This document shows positions 25,359 to 38,697 of a stretch of DNA of 64,000 bases, piece after piece. The position numbers and the translations under genes are program-made. This DNA comes from Parus major (lineage: Eukaryota > Chordata > Aves > Passeriformes > Paridae). Below the pieces are notes generated by a model. That model was given only the letters and a program-made list of their open reading frames with translations. It was not told the origin of the DNA and made no database searches. Numbering within the stretch: the first letter of the stretch is position 1; every line of letters begins with the position of its first letter. Location: positions 3,945,276-4,009,275 of the forward strand of contig NC_031791.1 in NCBI RefSeq assembly GCF_001522545.3. The letters are read 5' to 3'.

Positions 25359-26315
25359 CTTCCACAGCCACCTGTGGGGCAGGCTCAGTCCCTGTGCTTG
25401 GTTGCCCTTCTGCTCCAGCTCTGTTAGCAGGGAGATGCAGCACTGTGCCGGGTGCTGGACCCTCCCTGAGCACTGCCTGTTGCCAGTTCCTGCTCAGTTG
25501 GTGCCACTGGCTGCCCTGTGGCTGCCTTCAAGCTTTGAGACGTTTCCTGGGGCTGCAAACCCTGAGACTACCTGACTTGCCCAACCAGTAGCCAGGCCCT
25601 TGGCACAATCACCAGGCTCACAGAGGAGCCTGACATTGAAGGAGACAAGGTGCTCATCCCAGCCCAGGCCTCATTCAGCAGGTGTGGGGGCCCTGCAGGC
25701 TCTGAGTGGCAGCAGGCAGCCTCCTCTGCCTGCCAGATAACATACATAATTCAGGTGAAATATTCATTTAAGACTGTCTGAGCCATGGCAATAACCTAGA
25801 CATTATGACAATACAGATCAATAAGCCCAGAGAGGATCCTTCACTGAAACATGCTGCAATTGTTCAAACCAAGTCTTAATTGTGACAAGAATTGATTTCT
25901 CTTTTCTAATATTCCTGACTTTTAATTAAAAAGTAGTTAAGTAGACAATGCATTTCCAGGATCATTTAGAGGCAGGGCAATATCAAGGAGCACACACTTA
26001 AAATGCAGAAGTAGTGCTTTGTTAATACAATAAGACCAACCACAGCCTTGGGAGTTGCTCTCTGCAAGTCGGAGATGCCCACGGCTGAGTAGGGTCAGGG
26101 ACACCAGGACCCCCAGACCAGCAACCACAGCCAGTGTTTCATCCTGGCCTCAGCAGAGACATGGGCTCATCCCCACTTGTTCTCTCCTGCTCCCCAGGGT
26201 CCTCCAGCCATCTGCATTTCACACCCTCTTCCACACACCAGTGCATCTAATAGCTCTGATTATCCAGCAGACTCCAGCACTTTGCTTTGCCCTTGTTCAC
26301 AGCACATGGCAGAGG

Positions 26316-26353
26316 CAGGCAGGGAGGGCAGGACCAGGCAGGGAGGGCAGGAC
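26316..26353. repeat. Two-copy 19-bp tandem repeat
   Basis: CAGGCAGGGAGGGCAGGAC occurs twice in direct tandem, perfect copies. Confidence 0.85.
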
Positions 26354-29300
26354 AGCTCCCATTACATGAGGGGAGGGCTGTCACTGCAGCTCCAGCTGCC
26401 TCAGGAACTCAGTGGGGTGAGCACAGCCCCAGCACAGCCTTCCCCCTACTCTCTGTGTGCTTCTTGGGATGGTCCCAGGATGTGCCCAGAGCACAAAAGG
26501 GGCTAGTAACAGGGAGTGCTGAAGCCCCTGTGAAGGGAGGGGGTGAACTCCTCCAGCCTTTATTTTTCATTTCCTGGCAGTGTCTCAGTGGCAGCAGCAC
26601 AGCACAATGAGTGTGCAAGGAGCCAGCTGTGAACCAGATATTTCTCAATCATCCTCCATTAGAGTAAAATAGGCCAAAACACCTTAATCTGATTGGAGGG
26701 AGACCATTAACATCAGTGACTCCATTAAAAGAAGAAATGGCCTTTTGTCTACTAATCAAGAATCATAAAGGAAAACACTTTGGAAGACACCCATAAAGGC
26801 TCATGAGAAGGAAGAGGCTGCACACCCCCTGGTCTGAGTTCCCCACGTACAGCTCCTCCTCTGTATTGATGAACCCACCTGCAGAGTCTTGCTAAAGGCC
26901 AGCAGTGGTGGAATTTGGAGCAGCAGCCCAAAGCAGGGAGAGGTCCAAGTTCCAGAGATCTTGTCTCTGCATTGAAAGGGGCTGGAATAGCTTTTGGCCA
27001 TTCTCACAGAACATGTCTGGTATTTACTCTGCTGGTGGGTATCTAAGTGGTCAGACACTGCGGCAAATCCTGTTTCCCTGGGTCTGATTAGATTAGGGAG
27101 CAGCGGTGCTGGAGTGCTTGCTGATATTGCCAGGAAAGGAGAGCAAAGACTGGAGAAGATTCTCAGAAACATCCCTACCCACTGTCCCCCCCACCCCAGC
27201 CCTTGCTCATGCCAATCAGAGATGCAGAAGCATCACTCTTGCAAACACAGCCCATTTATTTATATCCCTTGACTCATCAAATAAAAGTCAAACCACAAGC
27301 AGTGAGAAATGGTATCCTGGCTCTTTGAGCCCCCCAGCAGCCACACAATGCTGCATCCCTGCCAAAACTCACCATCTGCCTGCCCCTAAAACCCCTTTCC
27401 TAGAAAGGGTAAATCCAGCAATCAAGTGCTGAGCAGCCCCAGAGGGAAGGACAGGACAGGCTGGCAGTGCCACTGTCTTGAGGAGGAGTGGGATAGCCCA
27501 GACAAGTTCCTTGAAGAATCTGTGGGGCTATAATACCTTTTCATGCTGTTAAGCTTTCAATTCATCCAGCTTTGTTACCTTGGGTTATTTTATTCTCTAA
27601 ATCAAACAGCCCCCATAATGATAAAACCCTTCATTAACACCGCTGGGTTCTTGTCTAAAACAACAGCCCTTGATCTCCTGCCTGTTAGTTTGATTTTGCT
27701 GTCACTTGGGACAGGATTAAAGAGAAATAGCCCTACTAATTCTTCCAATATCCTTCAGCAAACATCAGCTTGGACCAAAGAGGACACAGGATGCCACTGT
27801 TAGTAATTCTAAAGAAGCTCTTCCCTTGCAGATGGCTGGGGACCCTTGATGCCCCCCCTCCCCAGGCTTTGAGATACCACAGCCCTGGAACAGCTGCCAG
27901 CCAGCACCACGCTCAGGCACTTAAGCAGCCTCTCTTCTTAACAGGGGGTTTTCATCCCTGTTCAAGCCCTTTGCAGAGGTGCTGCATGGAGCACACACAA
28001 AGGAGCTGATGTACAATTTGTAACTCTTCTTGCTCAGACAGAAATTAGCATTTTGCCTTTGAAGGGAGGAGGCAGTGCTACCTTGTGCTGCAGGACTGGG
28101 AGCCAGCAGGACCAGTCCTCACCACATCAGCAGATGGTCTCTCCTGCCACAATCCCTCCCAACAGCTCTCTCAGCCATGGCCATGCCAGGGAACAGGACT
28201 GAGCCCTCGCCACAGCAAGCCTAAAGGCCCTTGAGCTGCCATCCTCACTCTCAGCTCAGCTCACTGTGTTTTGTTTTGGCTAGCTTGTCTCACCTCTGCC
28301 TGCCACAGGTGCAGTTCAGATCAATCCTCTCAGAGCTGGCCTGTCTGGATCACCTGCTGAGGAACCCGTGGGACATCTTATCCCACTTCCCATTTACTGC
28401 TGGCTTTTTGGAGCTGTTCGTCATCCAGCTAGCTCAAGTGTTGAAACATTACAGTGACCTTTCCCAAACAAGCCAGAATTTTCTAGCCAGACACCTCTGG
28501 CTTTGTGTCAAGTTCCAGTTCCCCAGCCAGCAAGTCCCAGTGCCTGGCAGTCAGTACATTCACATCCAGTCATTAAGCTCACATCAGCTGTCAGGCCATT
28601 GTTGCAGTGCCAGGATGGCTGTGGGCAGTGCTGACAGCTCCCCAGGGTTAATCTCCACCTGCAGAAAGGTTTACTTCACCAAACATCTCCAGAAGGGAAT
28701 GTGCCAGTCGGTCTGCGATGGTTTCCCATCCACTCCCATCTGATAGGAAGGCATAAGGAGCATTGCCTCTGTTTTTGCTGGCACAGACATAACTAACATG
28801 GGCCACATGGAGCCCTGTAGTACCATGACCAGAGCTGAGGAAGCAGCCTGACCCCTGCACTCCCTCTAGGGCTGTGGGTCTGTGTTTTTTATCTCCTGTA
28901 ACTCTCTGTTCCTGACCTCGTAACTGTTAGCTCTCAGAATCCGACCTTAAGCCTTGCTAAATGAATTTCCCCTGTGTTACTGTAAGCGCTGTGCAATGCC
29001 AGGAATGATGCTCAATCCAGGCGTGCTGGAGGAGCACGGGGTCTCAGCAGGGCACAGCTGCACAGGACTGGAGACTCTGCCAGCAGCACAGACCCACACC
29101 ACCTTACACTTCTGCCTCCCTGCAGAATAGAGCCATGGCAGAAACCTCAGTGAGTTCTGTGGGCTGGGAAGCAGCGAGGTCCAAAGCTGGAGCCCAGTAC
29201 TGTGCAGAGGCCACAGGAAGGAGCTGGGCAGAGCTGGGCCACCAGCACGTTCCACAGGCTGTGGCTGGGCCAAGGTGGGCAGGGCAGGCACAGCACAGCA

Positions 29301-32300
29301 GCCTCGTGAGACTGTTCTGTGGCCCTGGCACATCACAGTATTCATGATGTCACTGGAGGGAAGCATGAGCCTTCAGGTGCCACGCAGACTTCAGAGAGCA
29401 GTGAAGTAATTGAGTATTGACTGAGATGTCCCAGGTGAGCCCTGGATGCACATTACATTCTGCTTGACTCAATAATTACAATTTAGATTATCCCTTCCCA
29501 CACTCTGTTAAGCTAAAAGTCTGTAATTAGCTACTTGGTTTAAGTGTAAGGTCTTAATTAATTCATATTATGAAGTACAGTTGCTTCTTGAACATAACGT
29601 AACACGTTCTATCACACTGTAATGTTTTAACCAAAATACAAGCTGGTCCCAGTGAGTGAGCAAAGGTCCTACAAATCAGGCACTGGGATGCAAAAACTGC
29701 TCTGCAAAGCCAAAAGGAAGCAACAAATGCACAAATGATTCCGTACAACCCCTCTTAGAGCTGTTTCTGCTCTGAGCCCCAGGAGGACATGCCAGGCTGC
29801 AGCTTCTGCACCATTCCAAGTCCACCAGTAGCACCTCAAATGCACTTAACTGCTGATTTATCTTTGATTCAATTTAATTTAGTTGTTAGAAGAGTTTCAG
29901 TTTAGGATTTGATGTATTTATGAAAAAGTTTCTGCACAGCACATCAGCCCAGGGGTTTCAGACCAGACAAGTTCTCTCACCATATTATAACAACTCTGAG
30001 ACACTCACACAAATGCAAAATCCCTAAAGTTTCCCAAACGAACACCAGCCAGACAGAGACTTAGAGAAAAACCTTGCAAAAGGCACAATAAATTACTGAA
30101 CTTTTGGCACTGGGCTGAATTAAAATGATGAACTGAAGTTTTTGCTTGCTGAAAGCTGTTTCCGTGCTGCTGCAGCAGCAGATGGTCTTTCCTGGAGGTG
30201 AAGGATTTTGAGGATTTGCCAGTGCAGAGAGAACCAGAGACTTAACATATGTATTGTAAGATGTAAGAGGAGACTGCCTGGAGGTGCTGTTCAGAGGGTG
30301 GACTGACCCAATGACCTGCTTATTGGGGATCCTTCTTAATTCCTCAGGAGGGAAACCCCAATAGCCACAGCCTTCCCTTCATTCACACCAACAGCCTGTT
30401 CTGCCTCTGTTCTATGAGTCATTAATTCCTAATAAGTAGAAAACTGCCTGATGGGCTTTGGACAAGATTATTTACTGTATCAGAGACAAAAAAAAATGTT
30501 ACTTTCCAGCTATAAACCAGAGTTTGAATGTTGACATATCTTTAATAATGATAAATGAAGAATTTATGGATGCAGCTGAAGTTCATGTGAGAATTTGAGC
30601 TCAGGTGGAGCCATCAAGGTCAGACCCAGCATCTTGTCCCAGATTTAGACATCATCACATCCCTCACCTGCACCCTGGTGATGGCCATCTCCCCTTTCCC
30701 TCCCGTGCTGTGGGGCCTGATCCCCTTCCCTGCCCCAGCCCCAGGAAGCTGTGCCACAGGAAACACTGAGCTTTGTGTCACAGCCAGGGCTGTGACAGCT
30801 CCCCAGCCAGCCAGAGAAATGCTAATTGCAAAGCAAGTAATTAGTGGCTATAAAATATGACCAATACAATTACACTGAGGATTTTTTCCTCTGTCTGTCC
30901 AGAGTCTTGGCACGGAACAGTCTTATAATTAGATGACAAAACTGACAGGCAGCTCCAGTGAAACAGCCTGTCCTCACCCTCTGCAGAGACTCCCAAAGTG
31001 TTCTGCACCAATAATTACTAATCAAGTTATTTCTCTCAAGATTAAAAAAGCATTCTGCAGGTAATTTGCCCATAATAGCACAGGCCTGGTGCTGGCAAAG
31101 AGTCCCACACCTGCAGAGCCCAGCAGGTCTGGGATGGTTCCAGCATCGCAGCCCAATCCTGAGGGACACCCACCCCAGCTTGGGACCCCCTTTGTGTCCC
31201 CACGGGCTGTGAACTGCTGCTCCATCCCTCAAAATTGCCACACAAGGGCACACAGTGCATCCCACCACCACCCAGGACCTCCTTCATGTGACACCTTTAG
31301 GTGTCATGAAGGATTGTTCTGAGGTCACTTAAAGAATCACCAGCACAGCCAGGATCCCAACACAGCAGGCAACAGGCAGGACAGAGTAAGGAGGCCTAAG
31401 TAATCCTGGAATGTTCTGGTCCCTCCAGACTGTCAGTGGGCACAAGGATAAACAATCTGGAGAAGATGAAGGCACACAAGGGCAGCAGTGTGTCTGAGCC
31501 ACATCTCTGGAGCTCCAGCCTGCTGCCCCACACCAGACTCACCTGGTGCCCACCTGCATGGGGACATGGCCTCCTCAGCCCTTCTTCATCCCAGGTGTTG
31601 CTACTGGTGTGCTCAGTGGCACTGTGATGATGTCATCCAGCTGCATTTTCTAAAACTGTTTGGTAAAAAAGCCCATGAGCCTGTAATTTGTCATTACCAT
31701 ACCGACCTGGAGAGCAGCTGAACAAACCACTAATATGGAACAAACAATCAAACAAACCCCGTAATGGCTCCTGTCAGGCAGAGACCAATGCTGATGAATC
31801 ACCTATAGCAGCACAGGAGAATAATTTGTGAATTGCCATTGATTTCCAAAATCAAAACATAAATTTTGCTTCACAATTGAAGTATCATGGGAAGTTTTGT
31901 TTTTAGTAGGTGTTTTGTCTCCCTGTGATTTTTAGGGGGGAAATAACATTCACTCCAGCCAAACCCACAGAGTCCTTGTGACACAAACTTGCTGGTTAAA
32001 CTCAGGCACCTGCTTCTGGGTCTGGCCTGGATCATTGCAGGGAGCTCTCAGAATTCTCTTCAGTGCTGGTGTGGCTTCTGAGTCAACCCCATGAGCACCA
32101 CTGGCCACTCACACCAGCGTGGCAGGAGGGGTCCCAGTATTTCAGTGTATTTCAGTACATCACTATCTCCTGCTGCCTATGAGAACAGTGCAGGACTGCC
32201 TGCCCAAGGAGAAGCACTGAAAGCTGTCATTTGGACCAACAAGGTGCCCACTGATGCTTTTGGAGGGCCCAACAGCCTCTCTTCCACCACAGCCCCATAC

Positions 32301-32465
32301 GCAGTTCCAACCCACAGCTCCCAACACCTTCTAATTTGGCTCCACTTCGAGGCAGGAGCTCAGCACCTCACAGTGAAACCCAAATCCCCAGCACCTGCCT
32401 TAAGCTGCTCCATCTCTCTACCAGAATATCTGTGAGCCCTCTGCGCTTCTCCTGCCGCTGCCACC

Positions 32466-33136
32466 NNNNNNNNNNNNNNNNNNNNNNNNNNNNNNNNNNN
32501 NNNNNNNNNNNNNNNNNNNNNNNNNNNNNNNNNNNNNNNNNNNNNNNNNNNNNNNNNNNNNNNNNNNNNNNNNNNNNNNNNNNNNNNNNNNNNNNNNNNN
32601 NNNNNNNNNNNNNNNNNNNNNNNNNNNNNNNNNNNNNNNNNNNNNNNNNNNNNNNNNNNNNNNNNNNNNNNNNNNNNNNNNNNNNNNNNNNNNNNNNNNN
32701 NNNNNNNNNNNNNNNNNNNNNNNNNNNNNNNNNNNNNNNNNNNNNNNNNNNNNNNNNNNNNNNNNNNNNNNNNNNNNNNNNNNNNNNNNNNNNNNNNNNN
32801 NNNNNNNNNNNNNNNNNNNNNNNNNNNNNNNNNNNNNNNNNNNNNNNNNNNNNNNNNNNNNNNNNNNNNNNNNNNNNNNNNNNNNNNNNNNNNNNNNNNN
32901 NNNNNNNNNNNNNNNNNNNNNNNNNNNNNNNNNNNNNNNNNNNNNNNNNNNNNNNNNNNNNNNNNNNNNNNNNNNNNNNNNNNNNNNNNNNNNNNNNNNN
33001 NNNNNNNNNNNNNNNNNNNNNNNNNNNNNNNNNNNNNNNNNNNNNNNNNNNNNNNNNNNNNNNNNNNNNNNNNNNNNNNNNNNNNNNNNNNNNNNNNNNN
33101 NNNNNNNNNNNNNNNNNNNNNNNNNNNNNNNNNNNN
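32466..33136. other. Assembly gap, 671 N
   Basis: Run of N in the EPHA10-YRDC intergenic region. The left flank becomes GC-rich just before the gap. What is missing cannot be told. Confidence 0.99.
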
Positions 33137-34997
33137 ACTAAGCCTGCAATCTGCAAGCCTGAGAAAGCACCTCTCTCTGTCCAAGCACACCAGGACCTCT
33201 GAGCAGCCCTGCAGACCCAGCAGCTGGGGACTGCTCTTCCCACAGCAGAAAACCCCCTCCATGTTCATGCTCTGCTCTGCTTCCAGCAGCTCCACATCTG
33301 TGTTCTCCTTTTGTCATTACCTACCCCATGACAAACCCATTATGATAGTCAAGATAGGAATCATTGTGATCCCAGGCAGATGCCCAGGACTGGCCCAGAG
33401 GAGCAGCATTGTGCACAAGGCAGTAACAAATTACTGAGTGTCACCTCTGATTTATCACTGCCTTGGTTTCCAGACAGTGGTACTGTTTTCCCCAGGGAAG
33501 CAGCCTTGTGGGTGCCAGCACATCTGCTCTGACTGAGCCTCTAACAGGGATGATTTTGCTTATTTTATTGGGTTGGAAGCATCCCCAATAAGCATCTTGT
33601 CTCCTTGTCTGAGTGATGCCTTTGCCATATGACACTGAATTTATATCCCATCCACTGCACACAACTGCTCTGACAGCTGGAAAAGCACCATATGGGGTGG
33701 GGACACACTCCAGGAACTCAGTCCCAGCAGGGACGAATCTTTGCCATGCTCGTGAAGATGCCAGAAACGTCTGCAGCTGAGAGGCCCTGCCAGAGATAAG
33801 ACTACACAGCACTGTGCTGTGCTTTCATCTTCAAAGATGCTTTAAGATGCAAAGAAATTAACAGCAGCTTCTCCTGGGCACAGCTCAGACTGCACGGGGG
33901 TCTGAGACACCACAGAGAGATTGCAGAAGCCTGCCTGCAAGCTTGAGCTGTTCTGATGTTCTGATGAGGAGCAGACAAGAGGACAGAGACACCCCAGAGG
34001 GCACAGCTACCTTGGGCACAGGCTCCCACTGCAGCTGCCAGCAGGAATAGCTGAAGTGGCGCTTGTGCCAGCACAGTTCTGCTGCTGAGACCCTACCTCA
34101 CAGAAATGAGGACAGACCCCTCTGAGCCAGCCCTCCCTCTGTCAGCATTCCCAAAATGGGCTGGGGTACACCAGCAGGGGCAGGGCCACAGTCAGCCAGT
34201 GAAACACACAGCAAACAGCCCTCAGCTCCCTGGCATGACCCCTCCAGCTGCTGAGCCAGGAGCCAGGGCCCTTAGTCACGGCAGCCACCTGGCCTGTGCC
34301 AGTCTCGCAGGCACAACAGTCTGGCCTCAGCACCAGCACCTGGCTTGTCCTTGCCACTGGCTGGTCGTGGGGATTGTGGCTCCAGATATCCCTTTCATCT
34401 CATCAGAGGCTGCTGGATTTAATTCCCTGCACTTTGGGATAAGTGAGGGTCCCATCCAGAAAGCAATTTGTGTTTCTCAGAGCAGGCAGTCAGAACATTT
34501 CCCATTAAAATGTAAATTTAACCATGTTTTCTGGCATCTCTTTTCCTTCCTTAAGGTAAGAAGGATATGAACTTGTATTATTTTTTCCATCAACGATATC
34601 TTCCCCTCTGTTTTGTTTTAAGGAAAAAAGCTGCCTGATATACACCTTTAGCAAATTAAATTTGAATTGAGTCTGACAGCACAACAGGGATCGAGATTAC
34701 AGGGAGATGTCCTGCCCTAATTGGAGTCATTGCCAAGAAGTTATTTGCAGAGTTAACCACAGAGGGCACAAGTAGAGCAAACGTGGTCTCTGCACCAAGT
34801 GCTCATCCCACCAGCATTCCCAACTGGCTGCAGGACCAGCCTGGTCCCAACACAAGCAGCACCTTGATGGTGTCTCTCAGGAACATCCTGGATGCCGAGT
34901 TTAGTTTCACTGCAATCCCAGCCATCCTCAGCCATGGCTGAGCCCCACTGGCTGCTCCCTCTGCCAGCTCTGGGGCTCCCACGTCAGCCAGGTGTGG

Positions 34998-35420
34998 TGG
35001 TTCCTGCCCTGCCAGCAATCCCTGTCCCACTACAGATCCCTGTCCCATCTCTGTCCCTGCCCCACCACAGATCCCTGACCCTCCATCCATCCCTGCCCCA
35101 CCTCCATCCATACCCCACCACTGATCCCTGTCCTACCTCCACCCCTGTCCCATCTCCATCCCTGCCCCATCACAGATCCCCGTCCCACCACGGATCCCTG
35201 TCCCATCTCTGTCGCTGTCCCACCACTGTCCCTGACCCTCCATCCATCCCTGCCCCACCACAGATCCCTGTCCTACCTCCACCCCTGTCCCATCTCCATC
35301 CCTGCCCCATCACAGATCCCCGTCCCACCACGGATCCCTGTCCCATCTCTGTCCCTGACCCTCCATCCATCCCTGTCCCACCACAGATCCCTGTCCCATC
35401 TTCTGTCCCTGCCCCAGCAC
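34998..35420. repeat. Pyrimidine-rich minisatellite with 140-bp higher-order unit
   Basis: Array of short CCCTGTCCCATCTCTGTCCC- and CCCCACCACAGATCCCTG-like elements. A higher-order period is visible: 35123-35213 and 35263-35353 are identical over 91 bp at a spacing of 140 bp. Long open frames on both strands are repeat artefacts. Confidence 0.92.
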
Positions 35421-36529
35421 TCCTCTCACCACAGCTGCAGGCACACAGCAGAGGACAACAGCTGTCTGGTAACCAGCAGAGGATTTTGGCCAAACATGCT
35501 CCAAATAATGAAACCAACTGTCTCCCTCACTGCAGGTTTTAATAAAACCCCAAATCCCTGTGAACTCACCATTTCTTTCGCTTTCAGACACCTGGAGGCA
35601 GGGAGGGCTCTTTCCATACCTGGGGAAGCCTGTCAGCATTTGAAGGGTGTTTAGAGGATACAACTGGATACAAGGAGCAAAACCTGAAAATTCCCCTCTG
35701 CCCACATTGGGCAGGTAATCGGGAGCTCCTTGTTCCCCAGAAATCTCATCCAATCAAGCTGTGGCTGATGACAACTTGCACCTGACAGAGCTGCAGCCAG
35801 GCCACTCCCGGCCCCTGTGGGCAGAGTTAATGTGGAGCCTCACCCCAGAGCCCAGGGAGAGTGGGCTTATCAATAAAAATGAATGGTTTCATTGCAAGGG
35901 GGGTCTGATCCAGTGCTTTCCCTGTCCTGGGGACCAAAGTGCTCCTTCCCAGGGCCATGCATGGCTTTCCTACAGGACTGGCCCTGGGATCCAGCACATC
36001 TTGGGCTGCAATGGAATGCTCACAGCAGCAAGTGAATCAGCAGTCTCAGCCAGCATTAATTATGTAGAGAATCGTTTGCTGGTAAGAAAAAAAAAAAAAA
36101 ACAGAAAAAGTTCTAATTTAATCAAAATTAAATTAATAGTTTATTTAACAACTCCACAGTGAAAAGCCCTTGACCTCTGGACTGCAGGCAGGGACTGCTC
36201 CTGGCTCCTGCAGTGGTAACACCCCATGGCACCCCAGCACTTCCCCACCTCAGAGCCTCCTCCCCAGGGACTCCCTGCAGCCATCCCCGGGGTCTCAACA
36301 CCAGGGTGGATAAACCACAGCATTCTGAAAAAGGGAAAACATGGACAAGAGGTGGATGTACACAGACCATGTTACTTGTAAGCCCCTGAAAAATTCCAGC
36401 ACAAATAAATATTTTTTTTAAGGAACTGGGAAGAAGAGCAGCCAGACAGAAAATCCTCCAGAAAAGGGAGCTGAGAGCAAATCTGACAAATGTAGCTGGG
36501 GTGACCTGGAAGAGAGAATGCTGTCTGAG

Positions 36530-36592
36530 GAAACAGATTCTCTAGATGACCTCAAGGTCCCTTCTGTCTATATCATCTACACTTCTACAGAC
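36530..36592 (+). mobile_element. Possible CR1 LINE 3'-end remnant
   Basis: TCTAGATGACCTCAAGGTCC then CTTCTG resembles the bird CR1 3'-terminal motif (ctagatgatct...aggtcccttcca). The terminal octamer repeat is decayed. Identified from memory of the consensus only. Confidence 0.5.
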
Positions 36593-36748
36593 TAATTCCT
36601 TAAATCAGTATCCTGTGAAAAAACCCTCACTCTGAGCTCCCAGCATCTGGCAGGGCAGGCTGGGCTTCAACTGGAAGCATCTCCCCAAGCAGTGCACTAC
36701 CTTGTACTCAAGGCATTACAAGAAAATAAATCAGAAGAAGATTAAAAG

Positions 36749-36868
36749 AAATATTGTTTGAAAGACTTAATGAGCTGCAAGTTGCAATTTTGTGTTTCCA
36801 GCTTAATTAGCCTGAGTCTGGTTTTCATTGTGTCAGGAAGCAGAACCAGGGCAGTAGCAGCAGCATCA
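36749..36868. repeat. Duplicated segment A, copy 1
   Basis: 120 bp beginning AAATATTGTTTGAAAGACTT, repeated with only a few differences at 38578-38697, 1.8 kb away in the same orientation. Confidence 0.93.
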
Positions 36869-36915
36869 CAGATCTCTGGTTGCAGTGATGGAGGAAAACT
36901 TCTCCCTGCTTAGGG
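36856..36915. repeat. Duplicated segment B, copy 1
   Basis: 60 bp (AGCAGCAGCATCACAGATCT ... CTCCCTGCTTAGGG) repeated at 37228-37287 with two mismatches. Overlaps the end of segment A. Confidence 0.93.
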
Positions 36916-37227
36916 CTCTCAGATGCCCCAGCCAGCAGCATTCTCCAACGCAGCTGGAAAGGGTCAGACACCAAGCAGCTTCACCTCCAAAACCAACCCT
37001 GACCCAGGCAGCCTGGCCTGGTGTTGCTCAGTTGAACCATTGCTCCACAAGTTTGAACTGGCTCTGCTGGTGAGGTTCTACAGATGCATTTTTGTTTGCA
37101 GGGCAAGTGCTGATTAAAATGCAAATAACACATCTCCTCTGACGGCTCATGCCGAAGTGGTTTCCACAAGGGCTGCAAACACAAGGGTCACCCTGGTCTG
37201 TGAGTAGGTTTATGAAGGTGTTTATGG

Positions 37228-37287
37228 AGCAGCAGCATCACAGATCTCTGGTTGCAGTGATGGAGGAAAACCTCTCCCTGCTCAGGG
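37228..37287. repeat. Duplicated segment B, copy 2
   Basis: Second copy of the 60-bp segment at 36856-36915, directly followed by an AT-rich tract. Confidence 0.93.
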
Positions 37288-37291
37288 ACTC

Positions 37292-37385
37292 TTTATAACA
37301 AATAATAATTATATAAATAAATAAATATATATATTATAAGGAATAATAATTTTATAAATATTTAGATAATAAATTTAAAATCATA
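37292..37385. repeat. AT-rich low-complexity tract
   Basis: Almost pure A/T (AATAATAATTATATAAATAA and similar) directly after duplicated segment B. Confidence 0.85.
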
Positions 37386-38577
37386 GAACATCTGCCTCCC
37401 ATATTTCCAGGGGCATCTCCCCAGCAGAAGCTGTGTCTGATCCCCCTGTCCCAGCTGGGCTGGGGGTGTATTTTCACTATGTCCCAGCAGACAGGTCACC
37501 GTGTCCTGGTGGCTCCCTGCAGGTCCCATCCCTGCTCACAGGACTCTGCAGTCACTCGGTGGAGCAGCAGGGTCCTGCTTTGGGAGGCACCAAGGACACC
37601 TGAACAAGCAACAAATCCCAGCTTTGCTCCGTGCTGCATTCCAGAGGCACTGACAGCGCCCTGACACTGATACACAGCCCCGTCACCTCAGCTGGTGCCA
37701 AGCACATCATGATGACAGCACAGTGCCCCGCAGCCAGCCAGGAGCCAGAGGAACAGGGAATTTATAGTGCCTGCAGTCTCTGCACTACCCTTGCACCCCT
37801 GCCTGATACACGGCTCATCCTCTTGGTGCTGGTGGTACAAATCTGTCACTTGCAGGGAATGAGCCATGAGCAGAGGCACCAGCTGAGATGGTGACACATT
37901 TCTCCAGTTTTCTGCCCACCTGGGCTGTTCACAAATGCCACTCCAGGTTGTGGCCAAGATGAGACTCTGGGCACTCCAGAGCCAGCCCCGTTCAGGCAAG
38001 GCAGCTCCTCCTTAGGGCTGTGCCTCACCTGGGGGAGCATCACTCCCCACGCAGCTGTAGGAAAGGAGCCCTCACCAGCTCCACCTAATGTTTCAGAGGC
38101 CCCAAGGGAAGGAGGAGGAAGAGGTGCTGCAGCAGAGCTCCCACAGCCAGGAAAGCAGCTCCTGGAGGCCCCTCAGGGGCACAGCTCAATCGGTGACCAT
38201 GGCTCAGCTGCTCCACTGGTTCAGGACACAGCCCCGTGCCTCTGCCAGCACAGGGCAGGGCCACAGCTGCACCTGGTGCACCATGGTGCAAGATCAGCTT
38301 GTCTGAGCAGGAAAATACATCACTGGGAAAACAGGAAACGTTTGGAAAGTGGATGGCAGGTGTGAGTGATGGATGAGCTCTGGAGAAGCCCAGCAAGGAT
38401 CGATGAATAGCTGATGAGCTGAGGAGAGAGGCAGGGGCTGCTCACTCTGCAAATCCAGCAGGGAAATTGCTCCCTGTACTGGGAGGTTACAGTGAGGCCC
38501 CAAACAGCCCTGACACCCACAGGTATGGGGCAGCAGTTCTGGCTCTGGTGTGAGCTGGGGGATGAGGAGAATCAGAT

Positions 38578-38697
38578 AAATATTGTTTGAAAGACTTAAT
38601 GAGCTGCAAATTGCAATTTTGTGTTTCCAGCTTAATTAGCCTGAGTCTGGTTTCCATTGTATCAGGAAGCAGAACCAGGGCAGTAGCAGCAGCATCA
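38578..38697. repeat. Duplicated segment A, copy 2
   Basis: Second copy of the 120-bp segment at 36749-36868. Both contain the same TTTCCAGCTTAATTAGCCTG core. Confidence 0.93.

Noticed and set aside
28231..28743. 170-codon plus-strand frame
   Set aside because: No domain, ordinary composition, no promoter or CpG island. Considered as a MANEAL exon but it shows no similarity.
34892..35542. 216-codon plus-strand frame rich in Pro and Ser
   Set aside because: It is the minisatellite translated. The opposite strand is open as well and there is no domain.
36087..36101. Poly-A run as possible retrocopy tail
   Set aside because: No processed gene sequence upstream and no target-site duplication visible.
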